A stretch of DNA of 64,000 nucleotides from [Flexibacter] sp. ATCC 35208. GTDB lineage: Bacteria; Bacteroidota; Bacteroidia; Chitinophagales; Chitinophagaceae. The translations under genes were made by a program, and so were the position numbers. The stretch is from assembly GCF_001975825.1 (NCBI RefSeq), contig NZ_MTKN01000045.1, positions 1 to 64,000 of the forward strand. The letters are read 5' to 3'. Shown piece by piece: positions 26,857 through 35,895 of this stretch (within the stretch, counting starts at the first letter, position 1; each line of letters opens with the position of its first letter). The notes below the pieces were generated by a model that ran no database searches, was not told where the DNA came from, and saw only the letters and a list, made by a program, of their open reading frames with translations.

Positions 26857-27216
26857 TTATTTCTTCTTTTTTTCGGCATTTTGTTTTACACGGTAAATAA
26901 CGATTTTAGTAATAAGATCCAGGGGAAGGGGTTGATCCAGGGGAAACTGGATCGACCCCTTTCCCTGTTTATAAGGCGCTAATTCCTTTTCAAACGCCCT
27001 GATGCCTGTTGGGGCAGGGTAGAACCCAATATGGTGCTTAAATGCCGCATAATGCACCAGATTGCCATTTAGTACAAAGGTAGGTATAGCATATTTTATA
27101 GTTTCTGTAGCATCAGGGGCAGCCTGTTGTATGGTTTGTCGTACCTGTTGTAGCAGGGCCTGGATGTGAGTGGGAAACGAAGAGATATATTCGGTGACAG
27201 TCATGTTGGTTATCAT
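26857..27216 (-). CDS. DUF1801 domain protein
   Basis: A 119-residue cytoplasmic protein of the DUF1801/YdhG-like fold. Its pattern is typical of this very common small family: TVTEYISSFPTHIQALLQQV, then ETIKYAIPTFVLNGNLVHYA, FKHHIGFYPAP and KGSIQFPLDQPLPLDLITKI. Some relatives have been proposed as iron chaperones, but no catalytic residues are known. It is divergent from the outer-membrane barrel gene at 27247, with 30 bases between starts. Confidence 0.88.
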   Translation of the reverse strand: MITNMTVTEYISSFPTHIQALLQQVRQTIQQAAPDATETIKYAIPTFVLNGNLVHYAAFKHHIGFYPAPTGIRAFEKELAPYKQGKGSIQFPLDQPLPLDLITKIVIYRVKQNAEKKKK

Positions 27217-27246
27217 GTTGGTTTAAAATTTGTTTCCGCTAATTTA

Positions 27247-28563
27247 ATGTTACCTCTTTACAAAACCGCTTTATTGAAGGGCCTGTTTCTGTTCATTTTG
27301 GCAGGCTGCTGTACCAGTGCATTTGGCCAGGTACCTGTACCGGCTGCCGATACGCTGAAGGGTGATTCTTCGCGTGTTCATTTGAATAACCCTGTAGTCG
27401 TTGAAAGGCTGGAAACGCAATTTGACTTTACCGATCTCGTCAGGGATATTTTTCATGTGCACAGGGATCCGGATAAGAAACCTTCAGGTATCATCATTGT
27501 TCCGAATATCGCATCCAATCCCAGTATTGGGTCACAGATTGGTATCAAGGCGGTAGCCGGGAGGAAGCTGGGCAATGATCCGAATACGTTATTATCGGTA
27601 GGTGCCACTTCAGCATCTATCACTACAAAGGGGATCATCTATTTCTACATCAGTCATAATATCTACACACCGGGGAATAAATGGAATTTTCAGGGGAACC
27701 TGGTAGCTGCAAAAACGGTGACACCTGATTATGGTTTGGGGATAGGGATAGATCCTGCGGGTAGTGAAACGGATAAACAGCTGGCAAATCCTGACCGTAA
27801 GGCACGGGGACTGCATGCGCAGTTTTATAACTTCAGGGAGAAGGTGTATAAGGAGGTGGTGCCGCATTTGTTTTTAGGAGCAGGGGTATCATTTGATATC
27901 AGGAGAAAACTCACAGAAACAGATACTTCAGGGAATACGCCTTATGATATTTATAGTGACAGGCATGGGTTTCACAGGGATCACTATATGGCAAACGGGT
28001 TGTTGTTCAATGTACAGTATACCACGAGGGATAATCAGAACCGGGCATATAAAGGGATGTATATAGATGCGGGTTTCAGGTTGAATCAAACCTGGCTGGC
28101 GAGTACGCGAAATGCGTTGCAGTTTACATCTGATTTTAGAAAATACTTTAGTTTGTCGCAGCGGAATCCGGAGCATGTGGTCGCGTTCTGGAACTGGGGA
28201 TCTTATTTGATAGCGGGGAATATTCCTTACCTGGAATTGCCGGGTACGAGCAAGGATCCGTCGTTTAGAAGTGGGAGGGGGTATACGGTAGGGTATTTTA
28301 AGGGGACGCAGTATAACTATTCGGAGGTAGAGTATCGGTTTCCGATATTAAGGAATAAGTTCCTGAGTGGGGTGGCGTTCTTTCATATGCAGACGGCGAA
28401 TGATGCATCAGGGACAAAGTTGTTTCAGGTGTGGCAGCCGGGTGGTGGTGCGGGTTTGCGGGTGTTGTTTAATAAGCTGACGAGGACGAATTTGTGCCTG
28501 GATTATGCCTGGGGTAAGTTTGGAGCGAAGGGGTTCTTTTTGGGGTTGAATGAGGCGTTTTAG
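27247..28563 (+). CDS. BamA/TamA-type outer-membrane barrel protein
   Basis: A 438-residue outer-membrane protein. The start at 27247 gives a signal peptide (MLPLYKTALLKGLFLFILAG, then CCTSAFGQ); the open frame upstream lies in the intergenic region. The C-terminal half has bacterial surface antigen (D15)-like strands, such as NRAYKGMYIDAGFRLNQTW, the YSEVEYRFPILRNKFLSGVA motif and a final GGGAGLRVLFNKLTRTNLCL. No POTRA domains are visible, so it is a short Omp85-like barrel rather than BamA itself. Its function is unknown. Confidence 0.8.
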   Translation: MLPLYKTALLKGLFLFILAGCCTSAFGQVPVPAADTLKGDSSRVHLNNPVVVERLETQFDFTDLVRDIFHVHRDPDKKPSGIIIVPNIASNPSIGSQIGIKAVAGRKLGNDPNTLLSVGATSASITTKGIIYFYISHNIYTPGNKWNFQGNLVAAKTVTPDYGLGIGIDPAGSETDKQLANPDRKARGLHAQFYNFREKVYKEVVPHLFLGAGVSFDIRRKLTETDTSGNTPYDIYSDRHGFHRDHYMANGLLFNVQYTTRDNQNRAYKGMYIDAGFRLNQTWLASTRNALQFTSDFRKYFSLSQRNPEHVVAFWNWGSYLIAGNIPYLELPGTSKDPSFRSGRGYTVGYFKGTQYNYSEVEYRFPILRNKFLSGVAFFHMQTANDASGTKLFQVWQPGGGAGLRVLFNKLTRTNLCLDYAWGKFGAKGFFLGLNEAF

Positions 28564-28593
28564 TTGGAAGGGATTTGGTTTGCATGAAGCGGT

Positions 28594-28673
28594 TTAGAAT
28601 GCCAGTCTTTTTTTCATTTCTTCTACTACATTACACATGAAATGATACTCTTTTTTTCATTTCTTCTACTACA
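28594..28673 (-). repeat. Imperfect 43-base duplication at a gene 3' end
   Basis: On the minus strand AATGTAGTAGAAGAAATG and the following A-rich stretch occur twice, 43 bases apart. The upstream copy supplies the last codons of the YkgJ-like gene (NVVEEMKKRVSFHV). The downstream copy, out of frame, would encode NVVEEMKKRLAF and stop. This suggests a recent tandem duplication that replaced the original C-terminus. Confidence 0.7.
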
Positions 28674-29137
28674 TTGTAAATGATGAGACAGGTGCTGTAA
28701 TGAGTGAAAGTGGTAAATAGTCGTTTATTAAACTTTGGCAGGTGCAGTGCCGGAAATTCCCGACAGCCGGCAAAGCGGTGTTCGTAGATGGTGCAGCGGC
28801 TTTCGTGCAGGAAATGACAGGGGATGGTGTTGATGATCATCATGTCATTGCTGGAGCCGGTTTCGATATATTTTTCCTTGAGTTCGGTATTGGTGGTGTT
28901 GAGATGTGTAGCTAATACAGTGACTTCATCTTCCGTAACATTGATCATGAGGTTACGGCAGCAATTACCACAGGAGGTGCAGTCTATTTGTGGGGTGATG
29001 AGGGTATCCAGTTCCTGTACAAGTTCATCTATGTCATCTGAGTTTTGTGATTGCAGGTATGATCTGAATGCGAGATTTTCAGCTTCCTTTTCTTCCGCAG
29101 CGCGTGCGATTTCTGTGAGTGTGGTAGTCAGTTTCAA
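28631..29137 (-). CDS. YkgJ-family cysteine cluster protein
   Basis: A 168-residue protein with the CxxCxxCC cluster (CTSCGNCCRNLMINVTEDEV), a second CHFLHESRCTIYEHRFAGCR segment and REFPAL. These are features of the YkgJ/Fe-S-oxidoreductase-like zinc- or iron-binding family, whose function is unknown. The C-terminus appears altered by the 43-base duplication described separately. It stands upstream of the barrel gene on the opposite strand and downstream of the lanthipeptide precursor, with no operonic link. Confidence 0.88.
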   Translation of the reverse strand: MKLTTTLTEIARAAEEKEAENLAFRSYLQSQNSDDIDELVQELDTLITPQIDCTSCGNCCRNLMINVTEDEVTVLATHLNTTNTELKEKYIETGSSNDMMIINTIPCHFLHESRCTIYEHRFAGCREFPALHLPKFNKRLFTTFTHYSTCLIIYNVVEEMKKRVSFHV

Positions 29138-29189
29138 GCTGCGAAGGTAGGTGAATTTTTAAGAAAATAGAAACTGATACACAATCAAA

Positions 29190-29312
29190 TCATCCAGGTT
29201 CTTTCATCGTTACTGTGCAGTCTGAAGTAGTACCACCACCTTTAACCTGAGAAGCAGTTTGTTTGTCCAGTTCAGCGATTTTCTTCTTGTTGAGTTTGAT
29301 TTTCTTTTTCAT
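29190..29312 (-). CDS. Class I lanthipeptide-type precursor peptide (orphan)
   Basis: This 40-residue gene begins MKKKIKLNKKKIAELDKQ, a leader strongly reminiscent of Bacteroidota class I lanthipeptide leaders (pinensin-type genomes), then TASQVKGG. The GG (with a third Gly) ends the leader and leaves a core of GTTSDCTVTMKEPG. The core has Thr28, Thr29, Ser30, Thr33, Thr35 and a single Cys32, so at most one (methyl)lanthionine ring could form. No LanB, LanC or LanM is within the window. The gene lies 162 bases downstream of a small ABC transporter on the same strand. The identity of the mature product is inference. Confidence 0.78.
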   Translation of the reverse strand: MKKKIKLNKKKIAELDKQTASQVKGGGTTSDCTVTMKEPG

Positions 29313-29473
29313 GATTCTTTTTAGAGATTGTACCTTACTCTAATACGAATTTCAGACTTGACGCGATGGATCCAAAAGTTTATATTGATCCTACAATAGT
29401 TATAGTAATAGTTGTCCGGATATAGCTATGTTGTAGCTATAACATTTCAATTGAATTGAACCTGACAATGTAT

Positions 29474-30124
29474 TTATAGGAAAAACCCGAGTCTGTTTAG
29501 CCTCTCCACATTAGTCAAACAAACATTTCCTGTGTTTATATAATAGATATCATCGCTGATATCACATATTTCACGTACTAAATGGTCTGTGACCAGGAAC
29601 CCTTTATTCTTCTTTTCGTGACTGATTATTTCTTTTAATCGTTCTATATAAATTGGCATCAGATAAACAAACGGTTCGTCCAATATGGTGAACAGCGTAT
29701 TTGAGCGAATAACCAGGAAGGCTTCTATCAGCTTGGTTTCACCACCTGATAATTGGCCTAACCTGTCCGCTGTTGAAAATTTCAGCTCTGGGAAGTATTC
29801 AAAAAAATCACTTGTCTCCATGGAGAAAAAATCAAAAGCTTCTTTTACTTTAAGCGCTTTAGGTAAAAAGGAAGATTGTGGCAGGAAGTTTATCAGACCT
29901 TTCACCTTATACAGATCATTCCGCAAGTAGGTATTATTCAGTCTTACTGATTTGTTTTCTGCATTTACAGTACCATAGATCACCTTAAATAAAGACGATT
30001 TACCTTGGCCATTTCTTCCTATCAGCGTCGTTATACGACCCGTTTGTGTTTTTATATATACATCCGAAAGTATCTGTCTCCCCATGACGCTATATGTTAC
30101 ACTATCAACTTCTAATATATTCAT
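29474..30124 (-). CDS. ABC transporter ATP-binding protein
   Basis: A 216-residue nucleotide-binding subunit. Walker A (LIGRNGQGKSSLFKVIYG), the Q-loop region (INFLPQSSFLPK), the signature LSGGETKL, Walker B (LFTILDEPF) and the H-loop (LVTDHLV) are all intact. It starts in a four-base ATGA overlap with the stop of the small membrane protein. It belongs to a two-gene transporter just upstream of the lanthipeptide-type precursor, so export or self-immunity is a reasonable but unproven role. Confidence 0.85.
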   Translation of the reverse strand: MNILEVDSVTYSVMGRQILSDVYIKTQTGRITTLIGRNGQGKSSLFKVIYGTVNAENKSVRLNNTYLRNDLYKVKGLINFLPQSSFLPKALKVKEAFDFFSMETSDFFEYFPELKFSTADRLGQLSGGETKLIEAFLVIRSNTLFTILDEPFVYLMPIYIERLKEIISHEKKNKGFLVTDHLVREICDISDDIYYINTGNVCLTNVERLNRLGFFL

Positions 30125-30426
30125 CGGGCTATTGAATTTTGTGAGGTAAGGAAAGCCAGTATGCCAAATAATAAGAAGTCTGATAGATACGTGTAAATAT
30201 AAAGTTTGTTTGGATTCACGTTTAGATTGTAAAAGAAATAATATTCATTACTTCTATACGTCTTTAACAGGAAATAGAATACAAGGTTACTCAGGGCTTT
30301 CATCCATATAATAGCCCCTATTGTATTCGTTAACTGAAATCTCCAGATAACTAAACAGCATACTATTGTGAACAGCACGGAGGGCAGTATAAACCTTTTG
30401 CAAAAGATAAATAACAATTTTATCAT
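30121..30426 (-). CDS. Small multi-span membrane protein
   Basis: I do not recognise the family. From ATG 30426 (MIKLLFIFCKRFILPSVLFT) it has 101 residues and three to four hydrophobic helices, among them LPSVLFTIVCCLVIW, the TIGAIIWMKALSNLVFYFLL stretch and LSDFLLFGILAFL. The in-frame ATG at 30462 would add 12 Ser/Lys-rich residues. It ends in a four-base overlap with the ABC ATPase and is best read as its membrane partner, though it is shorter than usual permeases. Confidence 0.6.
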   Translation of the reverse strand: MIKLLFIFCKRFILPSVLFTIVCCLVIWRFQLTNTIGAIIWMKALSNLVFYFLLKTYRSNEYYFFYNLNVNPNKLYIYTYLSDFLLFGILAFLTSQNSIAR

Positions 30427-30512
30427 TAAACTACTCCTGCTAGTGGTACTTTTCTTTATCATTTTACTTACCCGTCAGTTTGTGTTTTTGCAGTGTTCCA
30501 TTTTCGTCGACC

Positions 30513-30704
30513 TTAATGGGTACCTGTCAGCATTGGTCGGATATCCGGCTCATCGCAGTTGAGATAAAGTACTTTTCCTTCAGCCTGTTCCATAATTGCC
30601 TGAAGCAAAGTGGTTTTTCCTACCTGCCTGGGTCCGGTAATGATAATGGCTTTTCCTTTGAAGAGACTGCTGATAATCTGATCATATATAGCTCTTTTAA
30701 TCAT
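30513..30704 (-). pseudogene. Truncated AAA+ ATPase (DUF4143-type) N-terminus
   Basis: The first 58 residues (MIKRAIYDQIISSLFKGKAI, then IITGPRQVGKTTLLQ and VLYLNCDEPDIRPML) are the start of an archaeal-type ATPase with an intact Walker A. The sequence stops at TGTH. The Walker B and C-terminal parts (about 300 residues) are absent. A further frame directly after it, KVDENGTLQKHKLTGK then stop (30465-30512), appears to be the tail of some other gene. Confidence 0.75.
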
Positions 30705-30999
30705 TTTCGGGCTGAATTATATAGCAAATGTAGATCTCATAAACCTGAATTTGCAATAAATTCCAGGTTTATAATCCCTGAATTTAATTGAATTTCAGGT
30801 TTACAAATCACTGAAATTGGGTTTCAGTGAATGAAAGACTATTCTCGTTAGGATGGATTATTTTCTGGAATACCGCTTTTGTCCAGACCACCATCCCTTT
30901 TGGGTTGATAGAGTGGTATCATTGTATATGATAAAATTTTCATGTGGCGTATTCTCTTTGAAAAAGCTATTACGGTCATTGTATCTAGCTTAAAGCATC

Positions 31000-31109
31000 G
31001 GTAATAAAAATAAATAAACCTCCTCAGAAGTGCTTAAAGGACTACCTATCTCCATTAGGTATCTGAATAAAACGAGGCCGTATCTTACTTAAGAAATACA
31101 GCCTCGTTT
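31000..31109 (-). repeat. Hairpin-linked intergenic repeat, copy 3
   Basis: On the minus strand the hairpin AACGAGGCTGTAT / ATACGGCCTCGTT is followed by TTCAGATACCTAATGGAG and later GAGGAGGTTTATTTATTTTT. This matches the order in copies 1 and 2. Confidence 0.6.
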
Positions 31110-31118
31110 AATTTCCTT

Positions 31119-31155
31119 GCGTTCCCAGGTATCATAACCTCGAACCAGATTATGC
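31119..31155 (-). repeat. tRNA-3'-end-like block A
   Basis: On the minus strand the block contains CTGGTTCGAGGTTATG and CCTGGGAACGCAAGG, followed by a terminator hairpin. It resembles a degenerate T-arm and acceptor end of a tRNA gene without the rest of the tRNA. Related blocks lie at 60840-60905, 62205-62240 and 62284-62362. Confidence 0.45.
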
Positions 31156-31288
31156 AGGATCGGGTTTATTTAGGGGGTGGTTAGACTAAATTGTGTGAAT
31201 ATAGTATGGTTAAAGTTCGAGGGTAGTATAAATAGATGTCAGGATTTAGTCCGGGCGTGTAAATTGGACATTACCTATCTGTACAAGC

Positions 31289-32686
31289 TTATTTCCATCC
31301 CCCTCCTAAACTTTTGTACAACGTTACTAATGATGTCAATTGTTGCAACCGGTCGTTTACGCCGCTTAATTGTGCAGATAAATAGGACTGTTCAGATGTT
31401 AAAACATCGGTATAGGTGACGTAACCGTTTTTAAGCAGTTCGCGGTTGTAATCTACAGATCTGAACCAGGCATCAAGTTGCAGCTTACGTGTTAAGGCTT
31501 TATCCTGAACTGCTTTGTAGTTGTATAACGCGTCAGAAACTTCGCGACCGGCATCAAGTACTGTTTGCTGAAACGTTGCCACATTCTCTTCGTATTGTGC
31601 TTTCGCAAGTTGCAACCGTTGTTTGTTCTGTCCTTTGTTAAATACAGGCTGTGTTAAACCTCCTACAACATTACCAAAAATGGTAGCGCTTTTAAACAGA
31701 TCGCCAACGGTTGCCGATTGCCAACCACCCTGGGCTGTAATATTAAGAGTGGGATAAAAGTAAGCGCGGGCTACATTGATCTGCTCAAAATAGTACCTGA
31801 CATTATACTCCGCCTGTTGTACATCAGGGCGGTTGCTTAGCAATTGTGCAGGCACACCGGTTTGTAATGTAGTGTCTACCTCTTGCCCATCAAGCATGTT
31901 TCTTTGAATTGTACCAGGATGTCTTCCAGTCAAAACGCACAATGCATTTTCAGTCTCGCGAATACTGTTTTGCAGATCGGGTATGGTAACCTCGGCCGCA
32001 TAAAGGTTGGCCTCACTTTGTGCAACTGATGCTTCATTTACACGATTAGCTATCTTTAATGCTTTATTAGTTTCTACATCTTCTTTACGGTTATCCACAG
32101 TTTCCACAGTTATAGCCAGTTGCTTATCGTAAGCCAACAGGTTATAATAGTTGGTAGCAATGTCGGCAATCAGTTTTGTCTGAACAGACCGTTGGTAGGC
32201 ATAAGTTTGTAAAAGTAATGCGAGTGAAGCCTTTTTGGCACTACTTAATTTTCCCCACAAGTCTATTTCCCAACTGGCGTTGCCTTGAACCGCGTAAACG
32301 TTTGCTGGTGTAAAACCCAGGTTCCCGCCTTGTGTAGCAGCAACTTTTTGCTTCGTGTATTGTGGTTCAACGCTTAGTGTTGGTAAAAATGCTGCTTTGG
32401 CCTGCCGCAAGTTGGCTTCGGCTTGTTTGATCCGGGCCACGGCGATTATTAAATCGTAATTATTGGCAATTCCTTCCTGTATCAAAGCCTGCAATTTGTC
32501 ATCCTTAAACATCTGTCTCCAGGATAAATTTGCGATGGTAGCTGTATCTGTAGTGTATGCGGCGCGGTACAGACTATCTGTTTCAACAGCGGGGCGTATG
32601 TAGGCCTGCCTTATTTTGCATCCAGGCAATATTAGTACAGCCACTGCAATTACAGCAGCTGTACGTGTAAGATATTTTAAGTTCAT
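31289..32686 (-). CDS. RND efflux outer-membrane factor (TolC/OprM-type)
   Basis: This 465-residue outer-membrane channel is the last gene of an RND efflux operon. It has a lipoprotein-like signal (AVIAVAVLILPGCKIRQAYI, with the lipobox LPGC). Two repeats of the OEP fold follow, with typical motifs: DNRKEDVETNKALKIANRVN, then LLSNRPDVQQAEYNVRYYF, FYPTLNITAQGG and AQYEENVATFQQTVLDAGRE. The NodT/OprM subfamily assignment is strong. It begins 24 bases after the permease stop. Confidence 0.94.
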   Translation of the reverse strand: MNLKYLTRTAAVIAVAVLILPGCKIRQAYIRPAVETDSLYRAAYTTDTATIANLSWRQMFKDDKLQALIQEGIANNYDLIIAVARIKQAEANLRQAKAAFLPTLSVEPQYTKQKVAATQGGNLGFTPANVYAVQGNASWEIDLWGKLSSAKKASLALLLQTYAYQRSVQTKLIADIATNYYNLLAYDKQLAITVETVDNRKEDVETNKALKIANRVNEASVAQSEANLYAAEVTIPDLQNSIRETENALCVLTGRHPGTIQRNMLDGQEVDTTLQTGVPAQLLSNRPDVQQAEYNVRYYFEQINVARAYFYPTLNITAQGGWQSATVGDLFKSATIFGNVVGGLTQPVFNKGQNKQRLQLAKAQYEENVATFQQTVLDAGREVSDALYNYKAVQDKALTRKLQLDAWFRSVDYNRELLKNGYVTYTDVLTSEQSYLSAQLSGVNDRLQQLTSLVTLYKSLGGGWK

Positions 32687-32710
32687 GTTGTTTGATTTAA
32701 TTAATGATCA

Positions 32711-35700
32711 TTAATCTAATGCAGGAATTACCACCTCACCTGGCTTCTTTTTTCCGCTGAATTTTTCCTGTAATGTTTGAAAAATGATGTAAAGGACAGG
32801 AATAATAAATACACCGAATATTGTTCCTACTAGCATTCCGCCTACAGCACCGGTGCCAATAGAGCGATTGCCGGCAGCACCAACACCAGATGAGAACATC
32901 AGCGGCATCAGGCCCACAATAAACGCAAGTGACGTCATTAATATAGGCCGCAAACGTGCTGTGGCAGCTTCAATGGCGGCGTTTACAATTGTCATACCTT
33001 TCTCTCGCCTTGCAACTGCATACTCAACTATCAGGATAGCATTTTTAGCGAGTAAACCAATCAGCATCACTACAGATATTTGCATGTATATGTTGTTATC
33101 TATCCCCATGATCCTTGCAAAAAGGTAAGTGCCAAACAAGCCTACAGGAAGGGATAATAGAACTGCAAACGGTATAATATAACTTTCATAAAGAGCGCTC
33201 AGTAAAAAGAATACAAACACTATACAAAGTATATAGATGAAAACTGTTTGTCCGCCAGAATTTACCTCTTCACGTGATAATCCTGAGTAGTCAAAAGTAT
33301 AACCGGCAGGCAGGGTTTGGGCCGCAGTTTCTCTCACAGCATTAAGTGCATCGCCGCTGCTAAACCCGGGTTTGGGACTGCCGATAACAGATATATTATT
33401 ATACAGGTTGAACCTTGACAAACTTTGTGGTCCATTAACAGAAGTGAGGGTAACAAATTCGGACACAGGCGCCATGTTACCAGATGCATTTTTAACATAT
33501 ACATTATTGAGGCTCTGTGAATTGCTCCGGTATTTAGCATCAGCCTGTATCATAACCCGGTATTGTTTACCAAACTGGTTAAAGTTAGAAGCATATATAC
33601 CACCGTAATACCCCTGCATAGTTGACATCAGATCGCTGGGTAAAATGCCGGCTTCTTTTGTTTTGGCTACGTTTATATTCATTAAATATTGAGGGTAGTT
33701 AGGATTGAACCCAGTAGCGCCGTATAAGATTTCCGGGCGTTGGTTAATTGCTCCCAGGAAGCCACCGGCTACTTTGCTGAAATTTTCAACGCTGCCCCCT
33801 GTTTTATCCTGCAATTCAATGGTAAACCCGCTAGAGTTACCGAAGCCTGGTACAGTGGGTGGTGCAAAGAAGATGATTTTTGCATCTTTTATTCCGGCAG
33901 TCATTCCAAATAACCTGCCAATCACATCATCTACTTTTACCCCCTCTCTTTTATCCCACGGCTTTAACTTAAATATGAGCAATCCAAAATTGCTACCGGT
34001 ACCATTGATAATGCTTTGCCCGGTTATTTTTGCCCGGTTAGCAACTTCAGGTATATTCTTCGCCATATTGTCTACCATATTGGCAACCTGCATGGTTTTT
34101 TCAAGAGAGCTACCCGGCGGTAAGCTGATATCAGCGAAGATGGTTCCCTGATCTTCATTGGGCACAAAACCGCCTGGCGATGTTTTCATGAAGAAAACCA
34201 GGAATGCGGTAAATAGAACTACTGCAGACGGAATGATCCATTTTTTGCGGGTTAAGAAGCCTATTGACTTTTGGTATTTGCCCTTTAAGGCATCAAAACC
34301 GGTATTAAAAGCCATATAAAACCTTTGCAGCAGGTTTTTTCTGGTTCCATTATGTTCTTCATGTGGTTTCAAAAACAGGGCGCATAATGCGGGGCTTAGC
34401 GTTAAGGCATTGATCGCTGAAATTACAATTGCTGAAGCCAACGTTAAACCAAACTGTTTAAAAAATACCCCTGAGCTACCGCTGATAAAAGAAACCGGAA
34501 CAAACACGGCGGCCATTACCAATGTAATTGCTACGATAGTTCCGCCCAATTCAGACATAGCATCAACAGATGCATTGTATGCTGATTTATAACCTTCATC
34601 AAGCTTGGCATGTACCGCCTCTACGATCACTATAGCATCATCTACCACAATACCGATGGCCAGGACCAAAGCAAAAAGCGTTAGCAGGTTAATTGTAAAG
34701 CCAAACAAGCTGAGACAGGCAAACGTACCGATGATAGACACCAATACCGATATACCCGGTATAAGGGTGGAGCGAAAATCCTGGAGAAAAATAAAAACAA
34801 CAAGGAAAACCAAAATATAGGCTTCTATTAAAGTGTGTATTACTTTTTCTATAGATGCACCTAAAAAGTCATTCGCGTTCAACAAGGGTATATAACTAAC
34901 ACCTTCGGGAAAAGATGCGGAAGCTTTATCAAGTGTAGCTATGGCATCCTTAATAATGGCCTGGGCATTGGATCCTGCCGTTTGGCTTATAGCAATAACT
35001 GTTGCGGGCTGATCGTCAGTATTCATAGTAGAAGAATAGGTGAGGGAACCCAATTCCAGCCTGGCGATATCCTTTAATCGTAATAACTGTCCATCAGTTT
35101 TAGAACGCATAATAATGTTACCAAACTGCGTGGTATCGATCAACCGGCCGGTATATTTAATGGTGTACTGAAAAACCTGGTCACTGTTTTCTCCAAATTT
35201 ACCGGGCGCAGCATCAAAATTTTGTTCAGCAAGCGCGTTGTTCACATCTGCAGGGGTTATGCCATAGGTTGCCATTATATCCGGCTTCAGCCAAACACGC
35301 ATGGAATAGTCCTTTGTACCAAATGAAACTACACTGCCCACGCCGTTTATCCGCTTAATTTCCGGTATAAGATTGATGTTGGCATAATTGCTTAAAAATG
35401 TCTGGTCATAAGACGGATTCTTACTTTTAAGCGCAAAGATGAGCAGGTTACTACTTTGCTGCTTATCTACAGTTACTCCTGCTTTGGTTACTTCGGCAGG
35501 CAGTAAATTAGTGGCCCTTTGCACCCTGTTCTGTACGTTTACAGCGTTTATATCTGAGTTTGTACCAAGTTTAAAGTATACAGTGATGGTAGCATCACCA
35601 TCATTAGTGGCGGTGGATGTCATGTAAGTCATTCCTTCTACACCATTTATCTGCTCTTCCAGTGGTATAATAACGTTTCTTTGGATTACGTCTGCGCCGG

Positions 35701-35854
35701 CACCAGTATAAGTAGCCGATACCTTAACTGTAGGGGGGGCGATTTCAGGGTATTGTGTAACGGGGAGCCCTAAATAAGCTAATACTCCCAGTATTACTAT
35801 TATTACCGATATTACAGTAGATAAGACCGGTCTTTTTATGAATATCTTAAGCAT
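32711..35854 (-). CDS. RND efflux permease (HAE1/AcrB-type)
   Basis: A 1047-residue inner-membrane drug/proton antiporter with 12 transmembrane segments and two large periplasmic loops. The N-terminus (MLKIFIKRPVLSTVISVIIV) and the paired proton-relay acidic residues in LALVLAIGIVVDDAIVIVEA are typical of HAE1 pumps. The C-terminal MLIGLLAKNAILIVEYA and IGTGAVGGMLVGTIFGVFII segments are typical too. The length is normal. The middle gene of the operon adaptor-permease-channel; substrates cannot be told from sequence. Confidence 0.96.
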   Translation of the reverse strand: MLKIFIKRPVLSTVISVIIVILGVLAYLGLPVTQYPEIAPPTVKVSATYTGAGADVIQRNVIIPLEEQINGVEGMTYMTSTATNDGDATITVYFKLGTNSDINAVNVQNRVQRATNLLPAEVTKAGVTVDKQQSSNLLIFALKSKNPSYDQTFLSNYANINLIPEIKRINGVGSVVSFGTKDYSMRVWLKPDIMATYGITPADVNNALAEQNFDAAPGKFGENSDQVFQYTIKYTGRLIDTTQFGNIIMRSKTDGQLLRLKDIARLELGSLTYSSTMNTDDQPATVIAISQTAGSNAQAIIKDAIATLDKASASFPEGVSYIPLLNANDFLGASIEKVIHTLIEAYILVFLVVFIFLQDFRSTLIPGISVLVSIIGTFACLSLFGFTINLLTLFALVLAIGIVVDDAIVIVEAVHAKLDEGYKSAYNASVDAMSELGGTIVAITLVMAAVFVPVSFISGSSGVFFKQFGLTLASAIVISAINALTLSPALCALFLKPHEEHNGTRKNLLQRFYMAFNTGFDALKGKYQKSIGFLTRKKWIIPSAVVLFTAFLVFFMKTSPGGFVPNEDQGTIFADISLPPGSSLEKTMQVANMVDNMAKNIPEVANRAKITGQSIINGTGSNFGLLIFKLKPWDKREGVKVDDVIGRLFGMTAGIKDAKIIFFAPPTVPGFGNSSGFTIELQDKTGGSVENFSKVAGGFLGAINQRPEILYGATGFNPNYPQYLMNINVAKTKEAGILPSDLMSTMQGYYGGIYASNFNQFGKQYRVMIQADAKYRSNSQSLNNVYVKNASGNMAPVSEFVTLTSVNGPQSLSRFNLYNNISVIGSPKPGFSSGDALNAVRETAAQTLPAGYTFDYSGLSREEVNSGGQTVFIYILCIVFVFFLLSALYESYIIPFAVLLSLPVGLFGTYLFARIMGIDNNIYMQISVVMLIGLLAKNAILIVEYAVARREKGMTIVNAAIEAATARLRPILMTSLAFIVGLMPLMFSSGVGAAGNRSIGTGAVGGMLVGTIFGVFIIPVLYIIFQTLQEKFSGKKKPGEVVIPALD

Positions 35855-35895
35855 AATATTTTAAAGTTTTGTGTGAACCATTACAGTGAATTGAC

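Larger units (their letters stand above)
30705..31288. other. Intergenic region rich in hairpins and repeats
   Basis: This 584-base stretch holds AAACCTGAATTT / AATTCCAGGTTT and CACTGAAA / TTTCAGTG hairpins (about 30739-30835). It also contains repeat copy 3 (31000-31109) and a tRNA-3'-end-like block (31119-31155). No gene was seen. Confidence 0.5.

Noticed and set aside
29190..30426. Complete lanthipeptide biosynthetic cluster
   Set aside because: Only a precursor-like gene and a small ABC transporter are present. No LanB, LanC or protease is seen.
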